Assembly: GCA_029262235.1 (NCBI GenBank)
Contig: JAJCZU010000001.1
Coordinates: 29,916 to 93,915, forward strand
DNA: 64,000 nt
Direction: 5' to 3'
Source: Candidatus Eiseniibacteriota bacterium
GTDB lineage: Bacteria; Orphanbacterota; Orphanbacteria; Orphanbacterales; Orphanbacteraceae
The translations under genes were made by a program, and so were the position numbers. The stretch's first letter is position 1. Every line of letters begins with the position of its first letter. The notes beneath the pieces are model-generated. The model saw nothing but the letters and a program-made list of their open reading frames with translations, was not told the DNA's origin and did not search any database. Below are positions 9,715 through 18,380 of the stretch, piece after piece.

Positions 9715-10280
9715 GAAACCGAAACATCGTCGTGATGTCGTGTTTTTCTCGGTCTTGCGCGGGTCCTGTCACGCCGGGACAGCCCCACACCTCGACAGGC
9801 TCGGTGCGGGGCGCCCCGTCCGGCGCGCCACCCGCGCAGGATCCGGGAAGCAACGACCTCGCGACATGCTTTCGATTTCCTTGAAGCGTGAGGAAGTAGG
9901 AAGTAGAGAAGAGAAGAGGGAGAGGGAGAAGCGGAAGGTCGTACGCGGTGGTGTGGGGATTTCGCGCGGCGTTCGGGACCATGAGTTAATCCGGAATACT
10001 TCGCGGAGCGCGTTTTCGGATCGAAAACGTGTATCCTTCGAGGTCCGGTTCGGGGGGATGGACCGCGCACGTGGACCCGGGGCCTGCAAGAATGTTGCAG
10101 TGCAGAGTGGCCGAGGGGATGCGGTTCTCGGATTCCGCTCGGCCTCCGTACTTGGCCATTTGGCCAGGACGAGCGGATCGAGAGAAGCCGCATCCTCTCG
10201 GCCGCATCTTTCCTGCGACGATCGGTGAAGTTCCGCGATCCTGCGATCGCATTCCGTCACGCATCGAAACTGGAGTTTGA
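9715..10280 (+). other. 566-base intergenic region inside the importer locus
   Basis: No convincing gene is seen. It starts with a weak hairpin (ACATC/GATGT) and a T-run just after the binding-protein stop. A purine-rich stretch follows at about 9890-9940, then a small perfect hairpin (CTGCAA/TTGCAG, 10084-10100) and a long imperfect inverted repeat described separately. No cobalamin-riboswitch core sequence was recognised on either strand. The ATPase gene begins immediately after, with its own Shine-Dalgarno sequence. Confidence 0.6.
10109..10203. repeat. 95-base compound hairpin, candidate structured RNA
   Basis: Three nested inverted repeats share one axis. The outer arms (10109-10129 and 10182-10203) pair over about 20 positions with one mismatch and one bulge. 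The middle arms (10131-10141 and 10170-10179) pair with one bulge. The tip (CTTGGCC with GGCCAGG) pairs over seven positions around an ATTT loop. No T-run follows, so it is not a simple terminator. It could be an mRNA-processing or stabilising element, a regulatory RNA, or a small palindromic mobile repeat. Confidence 0.6.
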
Positions 10281-11066
10281 GTGGGTAAGCTGCTTTCGAT
10301 CGAAAACGTACGCTGGCGCGCGGGTGGCAAAGAGATTCTACGCGGTGTTTCGTTCGATATGGATCTGCATCAGTTCGTAACTGTGATCGGTCCGAACGGG
10401 GCGGGGAAGTCGACGCTCATCAAACAGATCGCGGGCGTTCTTCCGATGCAGGAGGGCGACATTCGATTGCGCGGCCGGTCGGTTCGCGAACTCGAAGGAC
10501 GGGAGCGGGCGCGGATCGTGGCATACGTTCCGCAGACCCGGGACCCCGACATTCCGTTCACGCCGCGCGAGCTCGTCGAGCAGGCCCGGTATCCTTATCT
10601 CGGCGCGTTCGGCAAGCTGAGTCAAAGCGACCGGCGCCTGGTGGATCAGGCGATCGCGCTTACGCGCGCGGGCAGCTTCGTCGACCAGCCGTTCGGCACG
10701 CTCTCCGGCGGGGAACAGCAGAAGGTACTGATCGCGGCGGCAATCGCACAGGACACGCCGCTCATCCTGCTCGACGAACCGACGACGTTTCTGGATCCGT
10801 CGGTGCAGGACGAAGTGTACGAACTGCTGCGCCAGATCCGGGCGGAGCGCCGCGTTTCGATCCTCGTCGTCACACACGATCTGAATCGCGCGATTCTGTC
10901 GACCGACCGCATGATTGCGCTGCGGGCGGGGGAGATCGTGCGAAGCGGGGCGCCCGCGGAGATCGCGCGCGAAGACGTGCTGCGCGAAGTGTTCGGGAGC
11001 GAATTCCTCACGATCGATCACCCCACATCAGGACATCCGATGATCCTGCCGCGGGGGGAGTCGTAA
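10281..11066 (+). CDS. ATPase of the B12/siderophore-type ABC importer
   Basis: A 261-residue cytoplasmic ABC ATPase. Walker A (GPNGAGKST) is near residue 36, the Q-loop region reads YVPQTRDPDIPFTPRELV, the signature is LSGGEQQKV, and Walker B is LILLDEPTTFLD, followed by the switch His in VVTHDLN. This arrangement is characteristic of the FecE/BtuD/HmuV group. The GTG start at 10281 follows GGAG at seven bases. The stop codon abuts the permease ATG (TAAATG), so the two are translationally coupled. It would energise import by the FecCD permease. Confidence 0.93.
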   Translation: MGKLLSIENVRWRAGGKEILRGVSFDMDLHQFVTVIGPNGAGKSTLIKQIAGVLPMQEGDIRLRGRSVRELEGRERARIVAYVPQTRDPDIPFTPRELVEQARYPYLGAFGKLSQSDRRLVDQAIALTRAGSFVDQPFGTLSGGEQQKVLIAAAIAQDTPLILLDEPTTFLDPSVQDEVYELLRQIRAERRVSILVVTHDLNRAILSTDRMIALRAGEIVRSGAPAEIAREDVLREVFGSEFLTIDHPTSGHPMILPRGES

Positions 11067-12059
11067 ATGCGGGTGACGCAGAAACGTCCGATGCTGACGC
11101 TATCGCTGTTCGCGGTGTTCTTTGTCGTTGCGGCCGTTCTCGGCCCGTTCGTGGGATCGCAGGAAATTACGATCGCGGATCTCGTGCGCGGCGAGGGCAC
11201 GACGCAGTTTTTCATCTTCTGGACGCTGCGTGTCCCGCGCCTGCTGCTCGGGCTGCTCGCGGGCGCCTCGCTGGCGCTTGCGGGGCTTTCGTTTCAGACG
11301 CTCTTTCGCAACCCGCTCGCGACGCCGTTTACGCTCGGTGTTTCGTCGGGCGCCGCGTTCGGCGTGGCGGTGGCCGTTCTGCTGAACCTCGGCGGCTACA
11401 TGTTCGGAATCGAAGTCACGCCTCTGTTCGCGCTTCTCGGCGCGGTTCTCGTCATCATGATCCTGATGCGTTTGTCGAGAACGGACGCCGGGCTCAGCAC
11501 GCGCGACCTGCTTTTGGCCGGAGTCGCGCTCTCGTATTTCTTTTCGGCGCTTCTGCTTTTCGGGCAGTACCTGGCGGACTTCACGCAGACCTTTCGCATG
11601 GTGCGCTGGCTCATGGGGCGGCTCGAAACAATCGGCTATGGCCCGACGCTGATGATCCTGCCGGCGTTCGTGTACGGATTTCTTACGCTGCTTCTTCACA
11701 GGCGTGAAATGGATCTGCTGCTTGCCGGTGAGGAGATTGCACTCAGTCGCGGTGTCGGTGTCGACTCGCTTCGCAGGCAGCTTTACATCAGCGCCTCGCT
11801 GCTTACGGCAACGACTGTCGCCGCCTGCGGACCGATCGGTTTCGTGGGGCTGGTCGTGCCGCACATTCTGCGACTTCTTCTCGGTGTGACGCACGGACCG
11901 CTCATTGTCGGCTCGCTGCTGTTCGGGGGGCCGTTTCTCGTGACGTGCGACGCGCTCGCCCGGAACGTGATACCGGGCGCCGAACTTCCGGTCGGGATCG
12001 TAACCGCGATTCTAGGCGGCCCCTTCTTCCTGTGGCTCCTCATGCAGCGACGGAAATAA
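11067..12059 (+). CDS. FecCD-family permease of the ABC importer
   Basis: A 330-residue inner-membrane permease with about ten hydrophobic segments, the usual size for BtuC/FecC/FecD. Family motifs are visible: LRVPRLLLGLLAGASLALAG near residue 52, FRNPLATPFTLGVSSGAAFG, RWLMGRL, and the ATPase-coupling segment ACGPIGFVGLVVPHILRLL near the C-terminus. It begins directly at the stop codon of the ATPase gene. Its last 48 bases overlap tail-to-tail with the transporter gene on the opposite strand. It probably forms a homodimer with two copies of the upstream ATPase. Confidence 0.94.
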   Translation: MRVTQKRPMLTLSLFAVFFVVAAVLGPFVGSQEITIADLVRGEGTTQFFIFWTLRVPRLLLGLLAGASLALAGLSFQTLFRNPLATPFTLGVSSGAAFGVAVAVLLNLGGYMFGIEVTPLFALLGAVLVIMILMRLSRTDAGLSTRDLLLAGVALSYFFSALLLFGQYLADFTQTFRMVRWLMGRLETIGYGPTLMILPAFVYGFLTLLLHRREMDLLLAGEEIALSRGVGVDSLRRQLYISASLLTATTVAACGPIGFVGLVVPHILRLLLGVTHGPLIVGSLLFGGPFLVTCDALARNVIPGAELPVGIVTAILGGPFFLWLLMQRRK

Positions 12060-13358
12060 CACGCCACGCAGCGCAAGCACGCGCGACTTCCACAAGAACA
12101 GAACGGCATCCACGAAATCGGCGCAGACGAAAAGCGCGGTACCGAGCACGGCTCCGTTGACACCGGGGTGGCGGTTCACGACGAACAGGCCGGCGCCGAT
12201 GATCATGAGCAGCTTGATTCCGGATGCGATCCCGAAAATCTCCGTGGCGCGCGCGCGCATGATGAGCCCCTGACAGACGGATCGCACCGAGAGCAGGATC
12301 GGTTCGATCAGAATGAGAAGCATGGCCGGGGCGACAAGGGCTTCCATCCGGGGCGAAAGCGCGAACGCATTCCGCAGAAGGAGGTGGCGCACAGGCGGAT
12401 TAATGAGAACAAGAATGATTCCGATGTAAACAAGTGTAATGATGAAGCTGAAGCGAATGATTTTTCTCATGTCGGAGCCCGACTCGGGAAGAATGAGCGA
12501 GACGTTGTGAAGCGCCCACAGGGGGGAACACGTCATGAGTACGACCGGCGCGATCAGGCCGAAGCCCGCCTGGGCGAGTTCGGGGTCCGGCAGGCGGCCG
12601 AGGATCGCGTTGATCACCGGACGCGTGCTCGTCCACACGTAGGCCGAAATCGCGAGGGGGTAGCTGACGCGAATGATTTCGCGATACGTGATGTCGCGGC
12701 GATTCTTGAGCAGCGGAAAGCGATCGCGCACGAACGGGTAGACCCCGATCCAGATGACGATCATTTCGATCGTGAGTCCCGTGAGCAGAGCAAAGGCGCC
12801 CGCAATCGCGCCGGACCCCGTCTTCAGTACGACGACGATTCCGATCGCGGTCGAGAGCGACAAGATGCGAAAGAGTGTCGCGCGCGCCACGAGAATCGTG
12901 CGCTTCATCCGGATTCCGATGCCGTTGCCTACTCCGCGAAGCGCGATCAGTATGGGAATCGGCGCGAGGATCGCCAATACGACCGCGGCGCGCTCGGCCA
13001 CACGCGGGGTCGTGGCGATGATGTCGAGAAACACGAAATCGCGAAGCGGCGTGAGAGCGATGGCGAGTGCCCCGATCGTCGCGCTCGTGCCGATCGTGAG
13101 CGCGCAGATCATGAGTTTGCGGAATGACGCGTGCCCGGCGATCAGGGCGGCCGTTACCTGCTGCATGGAAAGGCACGGCGCTTCGAGAAACAAAATGATC
13201 GAGAAGCCGATCCAGTAGGCGGCGAAGTCGAGCGTGGGGTCCGGCGCGCGTCCGACCGCGATGTTGATGACCGGGCCGGACAGGGTCATCATCTGCGAAG
13301 TAGCCATCAGCGGAAGGTAAAAACGCAGAATATCGCGGGATGTCAGGCGCTCCGTCAT
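12012..13358 (-). CDS. Polytopic exporter of the MATE/ANKH-like group
   Basis: A 448-residue integral membrane protein with about twelve to thirteen predicted helices in two related halves. The N-terminus (LRFYLPLMATSQMMTLSGPVIN) and the repeat-like YPLAISAYVWTSTRPVINAIL in the second half resemble the MATE/MVF superfamily, and more specifically proteins related to progressive-ankylosis (ANKH). Family membership is inferred from pattern, and the substrate is unknown. The ATG at 13358 lies seven bases after TATACT with no Shine-Dalgarno sequence, which predicts a leaderless mRNA. The 3' end overlaps the importer permease gene by 48 bases, so convergent transcription may interfere. Confidence 0.7.
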   Translation of the reverse strand: MTERLTSRDILRFYLPLMATSQMMTLSGPVINIAVGRAPDPTLDFAAYWIGFSIILFLEAPCLSMQQVTAALIAGHASFRKLMICALTIGTSATIGALAIALTPLRDFVFLDIIATTPRVAERAAVVLAILAPIPILIALRGVGNGIGIRMKRTILVARATLFRILSLSTAIGIVVVLKTGSGAIAGAFALLTGLTIEMIVIWIGVYPFVRDRFPLLKNRRDITYREIIRVSYPLAISAYVWTSTRPVINAILGRLPDPELAQAGFGLIAPVVLMTCSPLWALHNVSLILPESGSDMRKIIRFSFIITLVYIGIILVLINPPVRHLLLRNAFALSPRMEALVAPAMLLILIEPILLSVRSVCQGLIMRARATEIFGIASGIKLLMIIGAGLFVVNRHPGVNGAVLGTALFVCADFVDAVLFLWKSRVLALRGVLFPSLHEEPQEEGAA

Positions 13359-13365
13359 GGGCGCG

Positions 13366-13371
13366 AGTATA
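13366..13371 (-). promoter_or_regulatory. -10 hexamer of a probable leaderless promoter (MATE/ANKH-like)
   Basis: TATACT on the minus strand ends seven bases before the ATG at 13358. It is part of a recurring arrangement in this window. Confidence 0.45.
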
Positions 13372-13480
13372 GCGGCTTTCGACTCTTTCGTCCGTCGCCG
13401 CGCGCGTCCGGCCGCATGCGTCGCTCGGTGTCATGACCGCCGGGGTGGCGCCCTCGATCCGCAGCGCCTATGCTGTTCGT

Positions 13481-14278
13481 ATGACTGTTTACGAACGACG
13501 CATGGGCGATGACGATCTCGAAGACCTGAAGCGCGCCCGCGCCTTCCTCGAGAATCCGAGCCTTGCCGTGCGATTGACGAATCTCGTGGGGCGTCCGATC
13601 GAAGCGTCGCTCGGCGTACTCCCGCTGCCGATTCGGAATCGCGTGCATGCCCTGACACGCATCGCCATTCAGAAATCTCTCGAAACGGCGGTCAGCACAC
13701 TGGGCGACCGTTCGCTGCGTCCGTCTTCGGACGGGCTGCACAAGATTCTGGCCGGCGCGTCCGGAGCGGGGGGCGGCGCGTTCGGCATCCTGGCGCTGCC
13801 GATCGAACTGCCGGTTTCGACAATGATCATGTTGCGTTCGATTGCCGATATTGCGCGCGCGGAAGGGGAGGACATCACGTCGTACGACGGGAAGCTGTCG
13901 TGCGTGGAAGTGTTCGCGCTCGGCGGGCCGACGAAAGGGGACGACGGCGCGGAGACGGGGTACTACGCGATCCGCGCCGCGCTCGCGAAAGCCGTTTCGG
14001 AGGCGAGCAGTTATCTCGTGCAGCGCGGACTCGTGGACGGAACGGCGCCGGCCGTCGTTCGTCTCGTGTCACAGATCGCCGCGCGCTTCGGCGTTGTCGT
14101 CAGCGAGAAGACTGCGGCTCAGGCGCTCCCGGCGCTCGGCGCGATCGGCGGGGCCACGATCAATCTCATCTTCATCGACCACTTTCAGGAAATGGCGCGC
14201 GGCCACTTCATCGTGCGACGGCTGGAGCGAAAGTACGACGCCGAAATCGTGCGCGACGAGTACGAACGGCTCGCCTGA
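13481..14278 (+). CDS. EcsC-family protein
   Basis: A 265-residue protein resembling the EcsC family, named from the third gene of the Bacillus ecs locus but of unknown biochemical role. Recognisable segments are LEDLKRARAFLENPSLAVRL near the start, a glycine/alanine-rich amphipathic stretch (GASGAGGGAFGILALPIELP), VEVFALGG, and IGGATINLIFIDHFQEMARGHF near the C-terminus. The family is usually membrane-associated. ATG 13481 is preferred because it lies six bases after TATGCT; an in-frame ATG at 13433 would add 16 unconserved residues. A 21-base repeat begins at its stop codon. Confidence 0.8.
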   Translation: MTVYERRMGDDDLEDLKRARAFLENPSLAVRLTNLVGRPIEASLGVLPLPIRNRVHALTRIAIQKSLETAVSTLGDRSLRPSSDGLHKILAGASGAGGGAFGILALPIELPVSTMIMLRSIADIARAEGEDITSYDGKLSCVEVFALGGPTKGDDGAETGYYAIRAALAKAVSEASSYLVQRGLVDGTAPAVVRLVSQIAARFGVVVSEKTAAQALPALGAIGGATINLIFIDHFQEMARGHFIVRRLERKYDAEIVRDEYERLA

Positions 14279-14321
14279 CTCCGTCGCCGGATCCTCCCGC
14301 GACTCCATCGCCGGATCCTCC
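14277..14321 (+). repeat. 21-base direct repeat straddling the EcsC stop codon
   Basis: Two copies (14277-14297 and 14301-14321, GACTCC[G/A]TCGCCGGATCCT...) differ at one position and are three bases apart. The first copy begins inside the TGA of the EcsC gene. Confidence 0.75.
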
Positions 14322-14445
14322 TCGCCCTCGCCCTGTCGGGCCGTCTGTCGCGCCTGCCGGAGCGGGTTCGTCCGATCCCCGTCCCTCCAATGGGGCTCGG
14401 ACTGCGGGGGACCCGGCGACGGAGCCGCTGGGAGGACACGCGAGG

Positions 14446-14558
14446 CGGACCCGGACCGAAGGCGAGCGTCAGCGGACCCGGGTGAAGGCGAGCGTCAGCG
14501 GACCCGGACCGAAGGTGAGCGTCAGCGGACCCCGTGCGAGTGAGCGTCAGCGGACCTT
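14446..14558. repeat. About 26-base imperfect tandem repeat over the 3' end of a sorting-tail gene
   Basis: Units beginning GAGCGTCAGCGGACC start at 14464, 14490, 14517 and 14542 (spacing 26, 27, 25), with a partial unit before them. The last unit contains the stop codon and final residues (VR) of the minus-strand gene ending at 14547, so the repeat looks like serial duplication of that gene's tail. Confidence 0.85.
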
Positions 14559-16133
14559 GACGATGCGCGCGGCGCTGGACCGGCCCGCGTCCATGCTCGA
14601 TGTCTTGCGCGCGAAGTAGACGCCGGGCGCGGCGGGCGTGCCGGATGATTCGCGGCCGTCCCATGCGACGGTCGTCATGCCGGCGGTGGTGCTCAGCGTA
14701 CGCACGAGCCGCCCCCGCACATCGTATACATGCACAGTCTCGGCTGCCTCGAACGGCCGGTGGGCGCGGAGTTCGGTGCCGCCGCGTGTCACGCTGGGCG
14801 CGGCGAACAGTAGACCTTCCGCGAACGGGCGCGTTCCGCTCGCACCCGCTTCCCCATTGCCGGCGGCCACGTCTGTCGTGACGTCGATGGATTCCCAGTC
14901 GCCCGACCAAGTGACCTGAAGCACGGGGCCCGAATCCTGGATCACGTCCAGCGGATAGAACTCGAACGACACGCGAAATCCCGTGAGCGTCGTCGCGTTT
15001 TTCGTATAGACGGGGATCACGACCGGGTTCCCCATGTCGACGAGCTGTCCTTCCATGAGATCGATCGTCATGAGCACGAACGAATCGCCGTCCTGCGCTC
15101 CCTGCGCGTCGTATGTGCGCACGTGAATCGGAAGCGCCATGCTCGTCATGCCCATATCCGGTGAAAACGGGTCGGGCGGGTAGGCGATCTCGGCGGTGCC
15201 GCCGGACACGCCGGCGAAGTTCACGAAGAGTTCGTACTGGCCGTACCAGTCGTAGTTGTAGCCGCCGTCGACGTCTGTCGTCATCGTGATCGCGCACGAC
15301 TCGCCGTTTCCGAGAGGCCGATCGTCCCATACCCCGTGCAGCGCCGGAATCGCGGGGCCGGTCTGAATGTCCTGCCACCCGATCTCTGTCTGATAGACGG
15401 GATTTCCGATTTCGTCGAGCGTCCGAAAGATACAGGGCGACGAGGGAAGCGGATTCGTTTCGACGAGCAGCCAGTCGCCGAGGAAATGCGGGATGATGCG
15501 CCCTTCTCCGATCGTACGGATGTCCTGCAGGACGTAGTTTTCGGATTCGCCGCTCGACCCGTTGAACGTGAAGGTCAGCGAGAAGCGGGTCGCCTTCGTA
15601 AAGTCGATGGCGTTCCAGTTCGAGAGGGGAAACTTGTATGTGCCCGCGCCGGGAAAGTGCGGAATCTGCGCCTGGCTGCTGTTGCTGTCGCTGAACGTGA
15701 TGAACACGAACCCGCCGACGATCGCGGGAACGGCCGAGAAGTCGAGTTGCAGTGAGTCGACGCCGCCGTTCTCGGTCAGGTCTTTCGTGCCGTCCCAGTC
15801 CCACTCGACCTTGATCGTTCCGAGCCCGTTGCTGCTTTGTACCAGCAGATAGTCGTCGTACGAATGGGGTGCGCTCACGACAATAGACTGAATGCCGCCC
15901 TGGGTCGCGTGCGGGGCGAGCGTGAACTTGCGCGCGGGCGTGATCACGTGTCCGCCGCCGCTCGAGCTGACCGGCACGGTCGCGATGACGGTGTCGTCGA
16001 CCGCGACGACGCTGGCGTTGCCGTGCTCGAAGTCGTCGATGATCGTCAGTGCACGCGCCGGTGCCGCGGTCGTGAGCAGCGCGGCGAGACAGGCAAGTGT
16101 GATGCCAGGCGGGATGTGCTGTTTCCTGTTCAT
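14547..16133 (-). CDS. Secreted protein with FlgD-like sorting tail (tandem paralogue A)
   Basis: A 528-residue secreted protein of unknown function. ATG 16133 follows AAGGA at good spacing and gives a signal peptide ending near APARA. The body begins LTIIDDFEHGNASV, resembling PEP-CTERM/carbohydrate-associated beta-sandwich exoproteins. A central block (HFLGDWLLVETNPLPSS, IGNPVYQTEIGWQDIQ) is almost identical to its neighbour. The C-terminal ~80 residues are the FlgD-like tail (HVYDVRGRLVRTL, VAWDGRESSG, GVYFARK). It is 16 bases downstream of its paralogue and probably co-transcribed. A tandem DNA repeat runs through its stop codon. No enzymatic motif is seen. Confidence 0.85.
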   Translation of the reverse strand: MNRKQHIPPGITLACLAALLTTAAPARALTIIDDFEHGNASVVAVDDTVIATVPVSSSGGGHVITPARKFTLAPHATQGGIQSIVVSAPHSYDDYLLVQSSNGLGTIKVEWDWDGTKDLTENGGVDSLQLDFSAVPAIVGGFVFITFSDSNSSQAQIPHFPGAGTYKFPLSNWNAIDFTKATRFSLTFTFNGSSGESENYVLQDIRTIGEGRIIPHFLGDWLLVETNPLPSSPCIFRTLDEIGNPVYQTEIGWQDIQTGPAIPALHGVWDDRPLGNGESCAITMTTDVDGGYNYDWYGQYELFVNFAGVSGGTAEIAYPPDPFSPDMGMTSMALPIHVRTYDAQGAQDGDSFVLMTIDLMEGQLVDMGNPVVIPVYTKNATTLTGFRVSFEFYPLDVIQDSGPVLQVTWSGDWESIDVTTDVAAGNGEAGASGTRPFAEGLLFAAPSVTRGGTELRAHRPFEAAETVHVYDVRGRLVRTLSTTAGMTTVAWDGRESSGTPAAPGVYFARKTSSMDAGRSSAARIVKVR

Positions 16134-16149
16134 AGTCCTTCGTCTCCTG

Positions 16150-17694
16150 TTATCGAACGAGCACGATGCGGGCCGATGTCGCGTCCCGATCACTTGATTT
16201 GCGTGCGAAGTAAATACCGGCTGCCGCGCGCGCGCCTGCAGTTTCGCGACCGTCCCAGGCGACGGTTCGCATTCCCGGTGCCGTGCTCAGTTCGCGCACG
16301 AGCCGCCCGCGGATGTCGTAGATCGCAATCGCGTCGCCTGACACAAACGGCCGGGCACTGCGCAGTTCGGTTCCGTCACGCGTGATGTTCGGCACCGCTG
16401 AGAGGCCCGCGAGCGTCGGCATGATCGCGCCGTCCGTATCGGCCCCTCCCGCAACGCCCGTCGTAATCGAGATCTCCTCCCACTCGCCGCTCCAGTCGAT
16501 TTCGAAAACGGGTTCGGAATCGAGGATGATGTCCTGCGTGATGAGTTCGAACGCCAGTATGAATCCGGTAAGCGTGCTCTGGTTCTTGCTGAAGACCGGG
16601 GTAACGAACGGGTTCTGGATCTCGGCGGGCTGGTTCTCGCCGAGACTGATCGCCATCATCACGCGCGAGTCGCCGTTCTGCACGCCCAGGGGGTCGCGAG
16701 TCAGCACATGAATCGGAAGCGCGATACTCTTCAAGTCATGGACGGGATCGGGCGGGTACACGATCTCCACCGTCCGGCCCGGCACGTCCGCGACGTCCAC
16801 GAACATCTCGTAGTACCCGTACCACTCGTAATTGTAGCCGCCGTCGACATCCGTGTTCATCGTGATGGCGCAGGTCTCTCCGTTGCCGTAGGGCGCGTCG
16901 CTCCAGACACCGTGTATCGCCGGAATCGTCCCGCCGACCTGGATGTCCTGCCATCCGATGTTCGTCTGATAGACGGGATTTCCGATTTCGTCGAGTGTCC
17001 GAAAGATGCAGGGCGACGAGGGGAGCGGATTCGTTTCGACGAGCGTCCAGTCACCGAGGAAGTTCGGCGTGACCGTGCCCTGCCCTTTCGTTCGAATGTC
17101 GTTGATCTCGAACAATGCCGAGCCCTGGCCCCCGAACTGTGTGTGGATCGAGATCGCGACGACCTGCGTCATGTCGATGAAGGTCCAGATCGCGAGGTCA
17201 TACTTGTAGAGCCCGGGCGCCGGCATGGGCCGTGCCTGGCCGTGCAGACCGTTTACGTCTTCGAACGTGACGAAGAGCGCGCCTCCCGACGCCGGTGTCG
17301 CCGTAACGTCGAAGCAGATCGTGTCGACCGCGCCCCCTTCCGTGAGGTCCACCGGGAACCCCCAGCGCCATTCGACTTCGATGTTGCCGTTGCCCGTCTC
17401 GCTCGAATGCCTCATGCGCGTCCCCCCGCCCGTACCGAGCTGGGCGCTCAGGACGCCGGGGTTGACCGTGCTCGGCCTGTAATGGAATCGTCGGCTCGAC
17501 GAAATGACGTGGCCCGATCCGGCGGGCCCGACGGGAACGATCGTGATTGTCGTGTCGCTCACCGACTCCCCGTAGGTGCCTACATTGAAGTCGTCGATTA
17601 CGACGAAAGCAGCGGCCGGGACCGGCGCGAGCAGCAGCCACAGGGTCGCGGCGGCCGGGCCGTATCTCAGAGTTGCGGTCCAGAGTGCGTGCAT
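16150..17694 (-). CDS. Secreted protein with FlgD-like sorting tail (tandem paralogue B)
   Basis: A 514-residue paralogue of the adjacent gene and first in the pair. AGGAGG lies eight bases before ATG 17694. The signal peptide ends near VPAAA, followed by FVVIDDFNVGTYGES. The shared central block (NFLGDWTLVETNPLPSS, IGNPVYQTNIGWQDIQ), the VDGGYNYEWYGYYEMFVD segment and the FlgD-like tail (AIYDIRGRLVREL, VAWDGRETAG, GIYFARK) align end-to-end with paralogue A, while the N-terminal third has diverged. The function is unknown. The pattern suggests a surface or secreted structural or binding protein exported through the same route as the subtilase. Confidence 0.85.
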   Translation of the reverse strand: MHALWTATLRYGPAAATLWLLLAPVPAAAFVVIDDFNVGTYGESVSDTTITIVPVGPAGSGHVISSSRRFHYRPSTVNPGVLSAQLGTGGGTRMRHSSETGNGNIEVEWRWGFPVDLTEGGAVDTICFDVTATPASGGALFVTFEDVNGLHGQARPMPAPGLYKYDLAIWTFIDMTQVVAISIHTQFGGQGSALFEINDIRTKGQGTVTPNFLGDWTLVETNPLPSSPCIFRTLDEIGNPVYQTNIGWQDIQVGGTIPAIHGVWSDAPYGNGETCAITMNTDVDGGYNYEWYGYYEMFVDVADVPGRTVEIVYPPDPVHDLKSIALPIHVLTRDPLGVQNGDSRVMMAISLGENQPAEIQNPFVTPVFSKNQSTLTGFILAFELITQDIILDSEPVFEIDWSGEWEEISITTGVAGGADTDGAIMPTLAGLSAVPNITRDGTELRSARPFVSGDAIAIYDIRGRLVRELSTAPGMRTVAWDGRETAGARAAAGIYFARKSSDRDATSARIVLVR

Positions 17695-17789
17695 CGATAT
17701 CCTCCTGCGGAATGCGTATCAAAAGGGTCTCTCTGCCCTTACAGCCGCAGATCGGGCACGGAACCCGACAACGAATGGCGAGACGGGTG

Positions 17790-17795
17790 TATAAT
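17790..17795 (+). promoter_or_regulatory. -10 hexamer of the ECF sigma gene promoter
   Basis: A consensus TATAAT lies 20 bases before the ATG. A possible -35 (CCGACA, 17765-17770) sits 19 bases upstream, which is on the long side. AGGAGG (17802-17807) follows as the ribosome site. Confidence 0.55.
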
Positions 17796-17815
17796 TCCCG
17801 CAGGAGGCTCGCTTT

Positions 17816-18373
17816 ATGACCGATCAGCCCGGTGTGACGGTATTGCTGAGACTGGCGACGGAAGGGGACAGGGAAGCGCTGGACCAGGTGTTTCCGGTCA
17901 TCTACGACGAGTTACGCGCCCTCGCGCGTTCGAAGCGGTCCGTTTCGGGGGCCGGGGAGACGCTGCGAACCACCGCCCTCGTCAACGAGGCGTATCTGCG
18001 CCTCGTCGGCAAAGACGCCCTCGATATCCAGAGCCGCAGGCACTTCTTTTTCCTCGTTTCACGGGCGATGCACGATCTGGTCGTAGAGGAGGCGCGGAAG
18101 CAGGGCTCACTGAAAAAGGGGGGCAATCTGCAGAGGGTGGAACTTCCCGATCTCGAGCAGGTGCTCGATCAGTCCCCTGAGGAGATTCTGGCGCTCGAAC
18201 GCGCTCTCGACAAGCTGAAGGGCGAGGACTCGGACGATCACGATGTCGTGATGCTCCGCTTCTTCTCCGGGCTCACGATGCAGGAGATCGCCGATACGCT
18301 GCAGGTTTCGACCCGCACCGTCGAAAGGCGGTGGCGATTTTCCAAGGCCTGGCTCGCACGCGAACTCGCCTGA
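17816..18373 (+). CDS. ECF-type RNA polymerase sigma factor (Sig-70_X6-like)
   Basis: A 185-residue extracytoplasmic-function-type sigma factor. Region 2 includes FPVIYDELRALARSKR, TTALVNEAYLRLVG and SRRHFFFLVSRAMHDLVVEEAR; region 4 includes VVMLRFFSGLTMQEIADTLQVSTRTVERRW, a helix-turn-helix for -35 recognition (residues ~140-175). The spacing and the HFFFLVSRAMH segment fit the Sig-70_X6 group, which is often paired with a protein kinase; none is adjacent. No anti-sigma gene is seen. AGGAGG precedes the ATG. Its 3' end is eight bases from the converging acetyltransferase gene. Confidence 0.92.
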   Translation: MTDQPGVTVLLRLATEGDREALDQVFPVIYDELRALARSKRSVSGAGETLRTTALVNEAYLRLVGKDALDIQSRRHFFFLVSRAMHDLVVEEARKQGSLKKGGNLQRVELPDLEQVLDQSPEEILALERALDKLKGEDSDDHDVVMLRFFSGLTMQEIADTLQVSTRTVERRWRFSKAWLARELA

Positions 18374-18380
18374 ACTCGAG

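Noticed and set aside
9760..9830. Dispersed repeat containing CGACAGGCTCGGTGCGG
   Set aside because: It recalls small palindromic repeats seen in some genomes, but only one copy is in the window, so it cannot be supported.
9715..10280. Cobalamin riboswitch in the importer gap
   Set aside because: The conserved B12-box and core sequences were not found on either strand; only a hairpin without these is present.
14446..14558. CRISPR-like direct repeats
   Set aside because: Units are contiguous with variable length and no spacers, and they derive from a gene's 3' end.
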